Positions 6,265 through 14,006 of a DNA stretch of 15,349 nucleotides are shown one piece after another. The notes under the pieces are model-generated. The model ran no database searches. It had not been told where the DNA came from and saw only the letters and a program-made list of their open reading frames with translations. Positions within the stretch are counted from its first letter, which is position 1. Each line of letters begins with the position of its first letter. The translations under genes and the position numbers were made by a program. Source of the stretch: VFJZ01 sp038321545 (lineage in GTDB: Bacteria > Actinomycetota > Thermoleophilia > Gaiellales > F1-60-MAGs149); contig JBBQFB010000086.1 of NCBI GenBank assembly GCA_038321545.1, positions 1-15,349 of the forward strand, in the 5' to 3' direction.

Positions 6265-7278
6265 ATGGCAACCACACCCGTCACCACCGACCGCGCCGAC
6301 ACGGCGGCGAGGCGCGCACGCCGCGTGACCGCCGTCGATCGCCTCGCGCACGGCGGCTTCATCGCGATCTCGCTGCTCTGCCTCTCGCTGATCGGCGCCA
6401 TCGCGGTGTTCGTCGTCACCGAGGCGTGGCCGTCGTTCGCCGCGAACGGCCTGCGCTGGTTCACGGACGGGCCGGTGCCGCTCGACGTCCAGCTGTCCTC
6501 AGCGTTCTCGGATGGCAACACGTCGCTCCGCGCCTGGCCGGCGGTCTACGGGACGATTCTCACCACGGGCGGCGCGCTGCTGGTCGCCTTCCCGTTCGCG
6601 TTGCTGGCGGCGATCTTCGTCGCCGAGATCGCACCGCGCGGCGTGGCCCGCGTGCTGGAGCCGATCGTGTCGCTGCTGGCGGCGACGCCGTCGGTGATCT
6701 TCGGGCTGTTCGCGATCCTCCTGCTGGCGCCGCAGATCGACCAGCACGTGATCGACCCGGAGAAGGCCGACGTGCTGGCGCCCGTCGTGACGCTGACCGG
6801 GGCGAGCTTCCTGCTCGGGCTGATCGTGCTCGCCGTGATGATCGCGCCGATCATGATCGCGATCTTCGTCGACGCGCTGCGGGCCGTGCCGGTCGCGTGG
6901 TCGGAGGGGGCGATCGCCCTCGGCTGCGACCGCTGGCGGGCCGCCCGCCGCGTCTCGCTGGTCGCGATTCGGCCGGCCCTCGTGGCCGGCACCGGGCTCG
7001 CGATCGGACGCGCCGTCGGCGAGGCGATCGCGCTCTCGATGGCGTCGGGCAGCCTCGGCTTCACGCCGAACGTGCTCGACGGCCTGTACTTCTTCGTCGA
7101 GCCGGTGCGGCCGCTGGCGGCCGCGATCGTCGACTACTCCGAGGGCTTCGACCAGGCCGCGCTGCGGGCCGACCTGTTCGCGTTCGGCGCGGTGCTGCTG
7201 CTGACGACCGCGGCGCTGACGCTCGGTGCCCGTCTCATCTCCCACCCGCTCGAACGACGGCTCCAGGGTCGTGACTAG
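6265..7278 (+). CDS. pstC: PstC, phosphate ABC transporter permease
   Basis: A 337-residue inner-membrane permease. After a charged cytoplasmic N-terminus (to about residue 28) comes GFIAISLLCLSLIGAIAVFV, then a periplasmic loop with WPSFAANGLRWFTDG, then further hydrophobic spans: LLVAFPFALLAAIFVAEI, LLAATPSVIFGLFAILLL, FLLGLIVLAVMIAPIMIAI and a C-terminal one. The EAA loop that docks on the ATPase is EGAIALGCDRWRAARRV (214-230). VAEIAPR and TPSVIFGLFA are typical of PstC/PstA. The ATG at 6265 has no obvious ribosome-binding site, so its translation may be weak or coupled to the stem structure upstream. Its stop overlaps the pstA start by 8 nt. PstC rather than PstA is assigned from gene order, the longer N-terminus and the W-x-F periplasmic segment. 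Confidence 0.92.
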   Translation: MATTPVTTDRADTAARRARRVTAVDRLAHGGFIAISLLCLSLIGAIAVFVVTEAWPSFAANGLRWFTDGPVPLDVQLSSAFSDGNTSLRAWPAVYGTILTTGGALLVAFPFALLAAIFVAEIAPRGVARVLEPIVSLLAATPSVIFGLFAILLLAPQIDQHVIDPEKADVLAPVVTLTGASFLLGLIVLAVMIAPIMIAIFVDALRAVPVAWSEGAIALGCDRWRAARRVSLVAIRPALVAGTGLAIGRAVGEAIALSMASGSLGFTPNVLDGLYFFVEPVRPLAAAIVDYSEGFDQAALRADLFAFGAVLLLTTAALTLGARLISHPLERRLQGRD

Positions 7279-8197
7279 GCGTCTCTCCGACCGGGTCGGT
7301 CTGGCGCTCGCGTGGTGCACCGGGCTCGGGCTGATCGCCGCGGTCGGCGCCGTGCTCCTGTGGCTCGCGATCGGCGGCATCCGGAATGTCGACTGGGGCT
7401 TCATCACCGGCTCTCCGGCGCCCGGCTCGCTCGAGAGCGGCGTCGCCGGCGGCATCTTCGACCCGCTGGTCGGCACGCTGATGGTGACGCTCCTCGGGAT
7501 CGTCGTCGCGCTGCCGCTGGGCGTCGGGACGGCGGTGTTCCTGGCCGAGTATCGGCGGCCGCGGTGGCTCGCGCGCCTCGCCGACACCGGCGTCGACATG
7601 ATCTTCGGCGTCCCGTCGATCGTGTTCGCGCTGTTCGGCGTCGCCGTGTTCGCCAACCCGGCCTTCCTGTTCCTGTCCGAGCGTGTCGAGAGCTCGGGGC
7701 TCGCGACCGGCACGTCGTTCCTCTGCGCCTCGCTGATCCTGTCGCTGATCGCCTACCCGCCCGTGGTCCGGGCGACGGAGAGCGCGATCCTGGCGGTGCC
7801 GGCCCAGCAGCGCGAGGCGTCGTACGCGCTGGGCAAGGGCCGCGTGGCGACGCTGCGCCGCGTCGTCCTGCCCGGGGCGCGGCCGGGAATCGTGACCGGG
7901 GTGATCCTCGGCATCGGCCGGATCGTGGGCGACACGGCGATCGCCGTCCTCTTGCTGGGCGGCACCGTGCTGGCGCCGTTCGCGGCCGGCTGGTGGAAGC
8001 CGGACTCGGCGACCGGGACGCTGCAGGGCCCCGGTTCGACGCTGACGACCTACATCTACTACGCATCGCCCGCGGGCGAGGGCAACACGGCGGGCAAGGC
8101 CTACGGCGCGGCGTTCGTGCTGATGGTGCTGATCCTGGTCGTGAATTTCATCGTCCGCCTGGCGGGGCGACGGAGGGGGACGGGCTCGTGGAGGTAG
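7271..8197 (+). CDS. pstA: PstA, phosphate ABC transporter permease
   Basis: A 308-residue permease paired with PstC to form the membrane channel. Hydrophobic segments include LALAWCTGLGLIAAVGAVLLWLAI, LVGTLMVTLLGIVVALPLGVG, MIFGVPSIVFALFGVAVF, SLILSLIAYPPVVRA and a final FVLMVLILVVNFIVRLAG. The ATPase-docking loop is REASYALGKGRVATLRRVVLPG starting near residue 181. FLAEYRRP and GVPSIVFALFG are PstA hallmarks. GTG 7271 is preferred: it leaves an 8-nt overlap with pstC, whereas the upstream in-frame GTG at 7226 would lengthen the overlap to 53 nt and add a non-conserved tail. The end of the gene overlaps the pstB start region. Confidence 0.92.
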   Translation: MTRRLSDRVGLALAWCTGLGLIAAVGAVLLWLAIGGIRNVDWGFITGSPAPGSLESGVAGGIFDPLVGTLMVTLLGIVVALPLGVGTAVFLAEYRRPRWLARLADTGVDMIFGVPSIVFALFGVAVFANPAFLFLSERVESSGLATGTSFLCASLILSLIAYPPVVRATESAILAVPAQQREASYALGKGRVATLRRVVLPGARPGIVTGVILGIGRIVGDTAIAVLLLGGTVLAPFAAGWWKPDSATGTLQGPGSTLTTYIYYASPAGEGNTAGKAYGAAFVLMVLILVVNFIVRLAGRRRGTGSWR

Positions 8198-8997
8198 ACG
8201 TGGCGAGCACGCCGGCGGCCGAGGTGCGTCCGACCGCCGGCGCAGTCATGGAGATCGACGCGTGGACCGTCGCGTACGCGAAGAAGCAGGTGCTGAACGA
8301 GGTGTCGTTCGACGTTGCGCGCAACGACGTCCTCGCGTTGATCGGTCCGTCCGGTTGTGGCAAGACGACGCTGCTGCGCTCGCTCAACCGGCTGCTGGAG
8401 CTGGCGCCGACCGCGCGTCACACGGGCGTGATCCGCCTCGACGGCGACGATGTCTACGCGCCGGCGATGGACTCCAACCTCCTCCGCCGCCGGGTCGGGA
8501 TGGTCTTCCAGCAGCCGAACCCGTTCCCGATGTCCATCTTCGAGAACGTCGCCTTCGCCGTGCGCGAGCAGGCCCGCCGGCGGCCACGCCGCTCAGCGCT
8601 CGAGCAGCCCGTCGAGGAGGCGCTGCGGCGTGCCGGCCTGTGGGACGAGGTGCGCGACTCGCTCGGCCGCTCCGCGCTGTCGTTGTCCGGCGGCCAGCAG
8701 CAGCGGCTGTGCATCGCACGCAGCCTCGCGGCTCAGCCGGAGGTGATCTTGATGGACGAGCCGTGCTCGGCGCTCGACCCGCGCTCGACGGCACGCATCG
8801 AGGAGCTGATCCGCACCCTCCGCGGCGAGGTGACCGTCGTGATCGTGACGCACAACATGCAGCAGGCCCGGCGCGTGTCGGACCAGACGGCGTTCTTCCT
8901 GAACGGCGACCTGGTCGAGCGCGGCCCGACGGCGCAGGTGTTCGAGAGCCCGCAGCAGGCCGCGACGCGCGACTACGTGTCCGGCGTCTTCGGATGA
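8188..8997 (+). CDS. pstB: PstB, phosphate ABC transporter ATP-binding protein
   Basis: A 269-residue cytoplasmic ATPase that powers PstSCA. Walker A GPSGCGKTT is at 53-61, the Q-loop in VFQQPNPFPMSI, the ABC signature LSGGQQQRL at about 169-177, Walker B VILMDEP with catalytic Asp190/Glu191, and the switch His in VTHNM. NRLLELAP and QQPNPFPMSIFENVAF are diagnostic of PstB among ABC ATPases. Two GTG starts are possible: 8188, with GGAGGGG at 8172-8178 and a 10-nt overlap with pstA, or 8200, with GGAGGT at 8190-8195 and no overlap. They differ by four residues. The stop TGA at 8995-8997 overlaps the ATG of the next gene (ATGA), indicating translational coupling. Confidence 0.95.
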   Translation: MEVDVASTPAAEVRPTAGAVMEIDAWTVAYAKKQVLNEVSFDVARNDVLALIGPSGCGKTTLLRSLNRLLELAPTARHTGVIRLDGDDVYAPAMDSNLLRRRVGMVFQQPNPFPMSIFENVAFAVREQARRRPRRSALEQPVEEALRRAGLWDEVRDSLGRSALSLSGGQQQRLCIARSLAAQPEVILMDEPCSALDPRSTARIEELIRTLRGEVTVVIVTHNMQQARRVSDQTAFFLNGDLVERGPTAQVFESPQQAATRDYVSGVFG

Positions 8998-9749
8998 AGC
9001 GACGGCTCGCGGGAGCCGCGGCCGTCGTCGTGGCCCTATGCGGCACCGCCTGCGAGTCGACGTTCGACAAGGCGGCGCGCCGCGAGCGTGCGCAAGAGGC
9101 GGCTGTCTCCGCGACGAAGCTGGAGATCTCGGCCAACAAGGCCGTCTCGGCGAAGGTCGTGAAGGTGCTGACCGGGGCGGACGACACCGCTGCGGTGGTC
9201 ATCGAGCTGACGTCGCTGGACAAGACGCAGGGGCTGCTGTGGGCGCCGATCGACGTGCGACTGCTCGACGCGACCGGCGCCGTCGTGGCCGAGACGAACG
9301 TCGAGGGCGCCGACCCCGTGTTCGTCCACGTGCCGTTCGTGCCGGCCGGCGGGACGAGCTTCTACGTCAACGACCTGCTCGCACCGACCGCAACGCCGGT
9401 GAAGGCAGAGGTGACGTTGGGCGGGACGCCGATCACGGTTCCGACGCCGGCGCCGGCGCTCGAGGCGACCGCCGAGTACGTCGAGGACCCCGACTATGGG
9501 CCGTCGTTCAACGGAACGGTCACGAACGGCACCGACGTGACCCAGGAGCAGGTGATCGTGCAGGTGGTGGCACGTCGCGGTGACGACGTCGTAGCGGCCG
9601 GGACGTCGATCGTGAAGGGGCTCGCGCCCGGTGCCTCCGCGACGTTCGAGGGTCTCTTCGTGGGCGACCCGAAGGGCGCGAAGCTGACGGTCTCGGCGCC
9701 GGTCTCGAACATCGCCAACCTCGCCGGAGCACCACCGGCCGAGCCGTGA
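8994..9749 (+). CDS. Putative lipoprotein of unknown function, last gene of the phosphate operon
   Basis: A 251-residue protein starting with MKRRLAGAAAVVVALCGTAC. This is a lipoprotein-type signal with Cys20 as the likely lipidated residue; the -3 position is Gly rather than Leu, so the lipobox is weak. A charged stretch KAARRERAQEAA and a Lys/Ala-rich helix lead into two similar beta-rich halves, about residues 55-145 and 155-245. Each has an alternating hydrophobic pattern; the second contains FNGTVTNGTDVTQEQVIVQV and LAPGASATFEGLF, resembling FxLYD-type Ig-like domains found in actinobacterial surface proteins. It overlaps pstB by 4 nt (ATGA), so it is cotranslated with the transporter. 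It might assist PstS or the permease at the cell surface, but that is inferred only from position. Confidence 0.82.
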   Translation: MKRRLAGAAAVVVALCGTACESTFDKAARRERAQEAAVSATKLEISANKAVSAKVVKVLTGADDTAAVVIELTSLDKTQGLLWAPIDVRLLDATGAVVAETNVEGADPVFVHVPFVPAGGTSFYVNDLLAPTATPVKAEVTLGGTPITVPTPAPALEATAEYVEDPDYGPSFNGTVTNGTDVTQEQVIVQVVARRGDDVVAAGTSIVKGLAPGASATFEGLFVGDPKGAKLTVSAPVSNIANLAGAPPAEP

Positions 9750-9768
9750 CGGCGGGAAGATCCGACCG

Positions 9769-9785
9769 GTGAGACGCGTTCTCAC
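9769..9785 (+). promoter_or_regulatory. Stem-loop between the phosphate operon and rpmE
   Basis: GTGAGA (9769-9774) and TCTCAC (9780-9785) are perfect 6-bp arms around CGCGT. It lies 20 nt after the lipoprotein stop and 26 nt before the GAAGGA ribosome-binding site of rpmE. It may end the phosphate operon or be part of an L31 mRNA leader; the sequence does not decide. Confidence 0.4.
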
Positions 9786-9822
9786 GAGTGCGGCAGAGTC
9801 GCCGCCTCCCGAAGGAATCCCC

Positions 9823-10053
9823 GTGCGAGCTGACATCCATCCCCGTTACGACATGACCACGATCGCCTGCGCCGGTTGCGGCGCACAGCACCAGGTGCGA
9901 TCGACCCGCTCCGGCCTCTCGGTCGACGTCTGCGGGGAGTGCCACCCGTTCTACACCGGCGTCGAGCGCACGGTCGCCCGTGGCGGTCGCGTTGCGCGCT
10001 TCGAGGCGCGCCGCGCCCGCGCCGAGACCCCGGTCCTCGTACCCCGAGCGTGA
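9823..10053 (+). CDS. rpmE: 50S ribosomal protein L31, zinc-binding type
   Basis: A 76-residue ribosomal protein of the large subunit. The family pattern is unmistakable: ADIHPRY at the start, STRSG, DVCGECHPFYTG and GGRVARFEARRA. The zinc ligands are Cys16/Cys19 (CAGC) and Cys37/Cys40 (CGEC), so this is the C+ form, which Zur-regulated zinc-free paralogues replace under zinc starvation in some actinobacteria. GTG 9823 follows GAAGGA at 9811-9816 and places the conserved ADIHP right at the N-terminus. It is followed closely by the DUF1697 gene, 10-13 nt downstream. Confidence 0.96.
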   Translation: MRADIHPRYDMTTIACAGCGAQHQVRSTRSGLSVDVCGECHPFYTGVERTVARGGRVARFEARRARAETPVLVPRA

Positions 10054-10066
10054 CAATCCGGTCGTG

Positions 10067-10609
10067 ATGACGACCTACATCGCCCTGCTGCGCGGCATCA
10101 ACGTCGGCGGCAACCGCAAGATCCACATGGCCGACCTCCGCGACCTGTTCGCGGAGGCCGGCGGTGAGGACGTCGCCTCCTACATCCAGAGCGGGAACGT
10201 CATGTTCGCGCACGCGGCGGGGGACGGCGACGAGCTGGCCGCCGAGATCGAGGGCCGCATCCTGGCGGCGACCGGTTTCAACGTGCCGGTGATCCTCCGC
10301 ACGGCTGCGGCGTGGGAGGGAGTCGTCGCCGCGAACCCCTACCCGGGCGTCGAGCCGACGCAGCTCCACGTGGCCTTCCTGGCGAAGCCGCCAGCACCCG
10401 ATGCCGTCAAGAGGTTCAACGCGGCGCGGTTCGCGCCGGAGGAGTTCAGCGTCGTCGGACGCGAGGTCTACCTCCACCTGCCGGACGGCATGGGTCGCGC
10501 CAAGCTGCCGCCGGCGCTGCCGCTGATCCGCGGCGTCGGGACGGCGCGCAACTGGCGCACCGTGCTCAAGCTGGGCGAGCTGAGCGGCGACCTCGCCGCA
10601 CGCTCCTAG
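10067..10609 (+). CDS. DUF1697 family protein
   Basis: A 180-residue cytoplasmic protein beginning TTYIALLRGINVGGNRKIHMADL, followed by YIQSGNVMF and ending RNWRTVLKL, which together define the DUF1697 family. The molecular function of the family is unknown to me. The ATG at 10067 matches the usual start, but a GTG immediately upstream (10064) is also possible. No ribosome-binding site is evident. GACAAT at 10052-10057 could be a -10 giving a leaderless or very short-leader transcript, or the gene may be read through from rpmE. It is not obviously related to its neighbours. Confidence 0.88.
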   Translation: MTTYIALLRGINVGGNRKIHMADLRDLFAEAGGEDVASYIQSGNVMFAHAAGDGDELAAEIEGRILAATGFNVPVILRTAAAWEGVVAANPYPGVEPTQLHVAFLAKPPAPDAVKRFNAARFAPEEFSVVGREVYLHLPDGMGRAKLPPALPLIRGVGTARNWRTVLKLGELSGDLAARS

Positions 10610-10655
10610 CTGCGTCGGAACGCGCGGGCCAGCCGGGTTGCGGCGTCGCCTGGCG

Positions 10656-10703
10656 CATACTTCCGGTGGGCGCCCGGCGCGGCGCCCAGCGACGACGGAG
10701 GGG
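10656..10703 (+). promoter_or_regulatory. Putative promoter and 5' stem-loop of the Rieske oxygenase gene
   Basis: CATACT (10656-10661) is a good -10 candidate; no convincing -35 is visible. Transcription would begin near 10668, where TGGGCGCC (10667-10674) pairs perfectly with GGCGCCCA (10681-10688) around a 6-nt loop. The stem is followed by the ribosome-binding site GGAGGGG (10697-10703) 3 nt before the ATG. A 5'-end stem may stabilise the message. Confidence 0.4.
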
Positions 10704-10706
10704 CAG

Positions 10707-11717
10707 ATGGAGGGGAGCGTTCGCGAGCGGCCCATCGAGGCGCCCACGGCGACGACGCGGCTGTCGCAGTACTGGCACCCGATCGCCGAGTCGAGCCTCG
10801 TGACCGACCAGCCGCAGCAGTTCACGCTGCTCGGCGAGAAACTCGTCGCGTTCCGCACCGCCGACGGCGTGTCCGTGTTCAAGGACCTGTGCGTCCACCG
10901 CGGGGCCGCGTTGTCGCTCGGTTGGGTGCGCGACGGGTGCATCGTGTGCCCGTACCACGGCTGGCAGTACGACCGCAGCGGCGCTTGCGTGCGCATCCCG
11001 TCGCTGGCCGAGGGCAGCACGATTCCGGCCCGGGCGCACGCGGTCGCCTACCACGCGGAGGACCGCTACGGCCTCGTCTGGGTCGCGCTGGAAGACCCCG
11101 TGGCGCCGATTCCCGGGTTCCCGCAGAACGAGCACGAGGACCCGGCGTACACCGGCGAGGTCTTCTCGGTGCTCTCGTGGGAGACGTCGGCGGGCCGGTC
11201 GACCGAGAACTCGATGGACGTCTCGCACTTCCCGTTCGTCCACGCCAACATCCTGGCCGACCCGGCCTTCCCGCAGCAGGAGCCGTACGTGCTGCACGAG
11301 ACGGAGTGGGGCCAGCACTACCGCGTTGACGACCAGTTCTACCGGAGCGTCGACGGATCGTTCGAGACCCGCGTCAGCTACGAGTACTACCACTGGTATC
11401 CGTTCGTGATGCACATCCGGATCCTCGAGGACGAGGAGCGCGTGACCGTCGTCACGGTCGCGGCCTCGCCCACCGAGGCCGCCAGGACGAACGTCTTTCG
11501 GATCGTGCACCGCAACTATGCCAGCGAGGATCCCGACTTCGTCGCGAACTACCTCTACGTCCTCGAGCAGGATCGCAGGGTGGTGGAGAGCATCCGCCCC
11601 GAGGAGATTCCGGCCAGCCTCAAGGAGGAGCTGCACATCAAGGTGCCTGACCTGGCCTCGATCGCGTACCGGCGGTGGCTCGGGACGGTCGACGCGCAGG
11701 GCGTGCTCGCGCCCTAG
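10707..11717 (+). CDS. Rieske [2Fe-2S] non-heme iron oxygenase, VanA-like
   Basis: A 336-residue oxygenase subunit. The N-terminal Rieske domain has CVH (Cys62, His64) and CPYH (Cys81, His84), which hold the 2Fe-2S cluster. The catalytic domain has ENSMDVSHFPFVH with His174 and His179 as mononuclear iron ligands, Asp171 in the electron-bridge position, and Asp289 in LEQDRRVVES as the probable third iron ligand. Length and the EQDR-VVES-RPEE stretch resemble the single-component-oxygenase group of vanillate O-demethylase and related demethylases/hydroxylases. The substrate is unknown. Such enzymes need a reductase; none is adjacent. The ATG 10707 has GGAGGGG just upstream. Its TAG stop overlaps the stop of the convergent gene in a shared CTAG. 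Confidence 0.92.
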   Translation: MEGSVRERPIEAPTATTRLSQYWHPIAESSLVTDQPQQFTLLGEKLVAFRTADGVSVFKDLCVHRGAALSLGWVRDGCIVCPYHGWQYDRSGACVRIPSLAEGSTIPARAHAVAYHAEDRYGLVWVALEDPVAPIPGFPQNEHEDPAYTGEVFSVLSWETSAGRSTENSMDVSHFPFVHANILADPAFPQQEPYVLHETEWGQHYRVDDQFYRSVDGSFETRVSYEYYHWYPFVMHIRILEDEERVTVVTVAASPTEAARTNVFRIVHRNYASEDPDFVANYLYVLEQDRRVVESIRPEEIPASLKEELHIKVPDLASIAYRRWLGTVDAQGVLAP

Positions 11718-12790
11718 CCCGAGGTGACCGCGACCGGGGCCCCGAGGAACGCGCCGTAGCGCTCCGTCTCGGTGGCGATCGCCTGCTGCTCACGCTCGGT
11801 GAACGTGGCGAACGGCGTCGCGACGATCTCGACGACGTTCTTCCGGATCGTGCGCTTCCAGGTGCCGCGGACACGGCCGCCGATCACGACCAGCGGGTTG
11901 AACACGCCGTTGCCGCCCGGGTTGACGCCGGTTGCGTGGGCCGGGTCGAGCGCCGCGCTGCGGTCGCGGTAGCCGAGCAGGTACTCGTCGAAGCTCGGCA
12001 GCAGGTGGAGCGCGGTGCGGGCGACCGGCGCAACCTCGCCCGGCCCGCTCCAGTACGTCACGCCGGCGATGGTCGTCGTCTCGAGCTCGGCGGCGACCAG
12101 GGCGACGGCCGCCCTGACCTCCGTCAGCGTCAGGCCGGACCACCACATAAGGTCGCGCTCGGTGGCCGGACCGTGGCTCTCGAAGTAGCGGCGCGCCAGC
12201 TCGGCGAGCGACTCCTCGCGCGGCAGGCTGCGCGCTGACGGCGCCCACTCGTCGAGCAGCGCGAACGTCGGCTGCTTGCCCTCGCGGGCGGCGCCGACCA
12301 GCACGCACCGCATCGCGAGGTAGCCGAACACGTGGTTGCGGGCCTGGCCGGCCGGGACGCCGATCCCGTCGAGTAGCGTGTTGGCGGCGGGCCGGGTGAG
12401 CCGGCGATCGCCCTCCAGCGCCCCCTCGAGCGCCGCGCGGCAACGGGCGAGCACCTCCTCGTCGAGGCCCAGCTCGCGGTACCGCCTCGCCTGCCCGCGG
12501 ATCACCTTCGGCGCCAGCAGCTCGGTCATCCAGCGTGCGTCCTCGGCCGCCACCACGTGCAGCGTCCCGCGCATCGGCCACGTTCGCACCAGCTCGCGGC
12601 GGAGAAAGGCGTCCTCGACATCGCGCTCGGTCGCCGCCGGCGTGCGCACCGCGACGGCCCACAGCGACGCGAGGTAGTCCTGGCCCTGCATCGCGAGCAG
12701 CGACCGCACGACGTCGCCGGGTGAGCTGGGCGCGGCGCCGGCCAACAGCTGGTGGTGGAGGCGGCCGGAGGTGATCTCGGCGCCGGTCAT
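11714..12790 (-). CDS. Winged-helix DNA-binding protein, AlkZ-like (HTH_42) DNA glycosylase family
   Basis: A 358-residue protein of the family to which Streptomyces AlkZ and E. coli YcaQ belong, DNA glycosylases that excise bulky or crosslinked alkylated bases. Landmarks: SLLAMQGQDYLASLWAVAV (30-48) with the Gln-x-Gln pair (Gln35, Gln37) at the position of the catalytic QxQ/QxD motif; RTWPMRGTLHVV; a winged-helix region with GPATERDLMWWSGLTLTEVR; and C-terminal LLPSFDEYLLGYRDR followed by FNPLVVIGGRVRGTWKR. These are typical of actinobacterial 'winged helix DNA-binding domain' proteins. The substrate is unknown; true glycosylase activity is inferred. ATG 12790 is chosen because it coincides with the predicted transcript start and begins the conserved region; the frame is open further upstream but would overlap the divergent thiolase. 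It is convergent with the Rieske gene through a shared CTAG. Confidence 0.85.
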   Translation of the reverse strand: MTGAEITSGRLHHQLLAGAAPSSPGDVVRSLLAMQGQDYLASLWAVAVRTPAATERDVEDAFLRRELVRTWPMRGTLHVVAAEDARWMTELLAPKVIRGQARRYRELGLDEEVLARCRAALEGALEGDRRLTRPAANTLLDGIGVPAGQARNHVFGYLAMRCVLVGAAREGKQPTFALLDEWAPSARSLPREESLAELARRYFESHGPATERDLMWWSGLTLTEVRAAVALVAAELETTTIAGVTYWSGPGEVAPVARTALHLLPSFDEYLLGYRDRSAALDPAHATGVNPGGNGVFNPLVVIGGRVRGTWKRTIRKNVVEIVATPFATFTEREQQAIATETERYGAFLGAPVAVTSG

Positions 12791-12830
12791 GACGGTCAGT
12801 ATGGCAAGCCGCTGCGGCATACTCCGACCC
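12791..12830. promoter_or_regulatory. 40-bp divergent promoter region with paired CATACT -10 elements
   Basis: CATACT occurs on the + strand at 12818-12823 and on the - strand at 12798-12803. Each is followed by exactly 7 nt and then the ATG of its gene (12831 for thiolase, 12790 for the AlkZ-like gene). Neither start has a ribosome-binding site, so both transcripts are probably leaderless. Each -10 sits in the other promoter's -35 area; no good -35 is visible for either. The two promoters cannot easily be occupied at once. Confidence 0.55.

Positions 12831-14002
<1,172 letters not shown>

Positions 14003-14006
<4 letters not shown>

Noticed and set aside
5379..6521. 380-residue minus-strand open frame opposite pstS
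   Set aside because: It is antisense to pstS and pstC, which have full family motifs; its translation shows only compositional bias.
7312..8187. Long upstream extension of the pstB frame
   Set aside because: The frame is open but overlaps pstA out of frame and encodes Arg/Ala-rich sequence. PstB similarity begins after 8188 where ribosome-binding sites occur.
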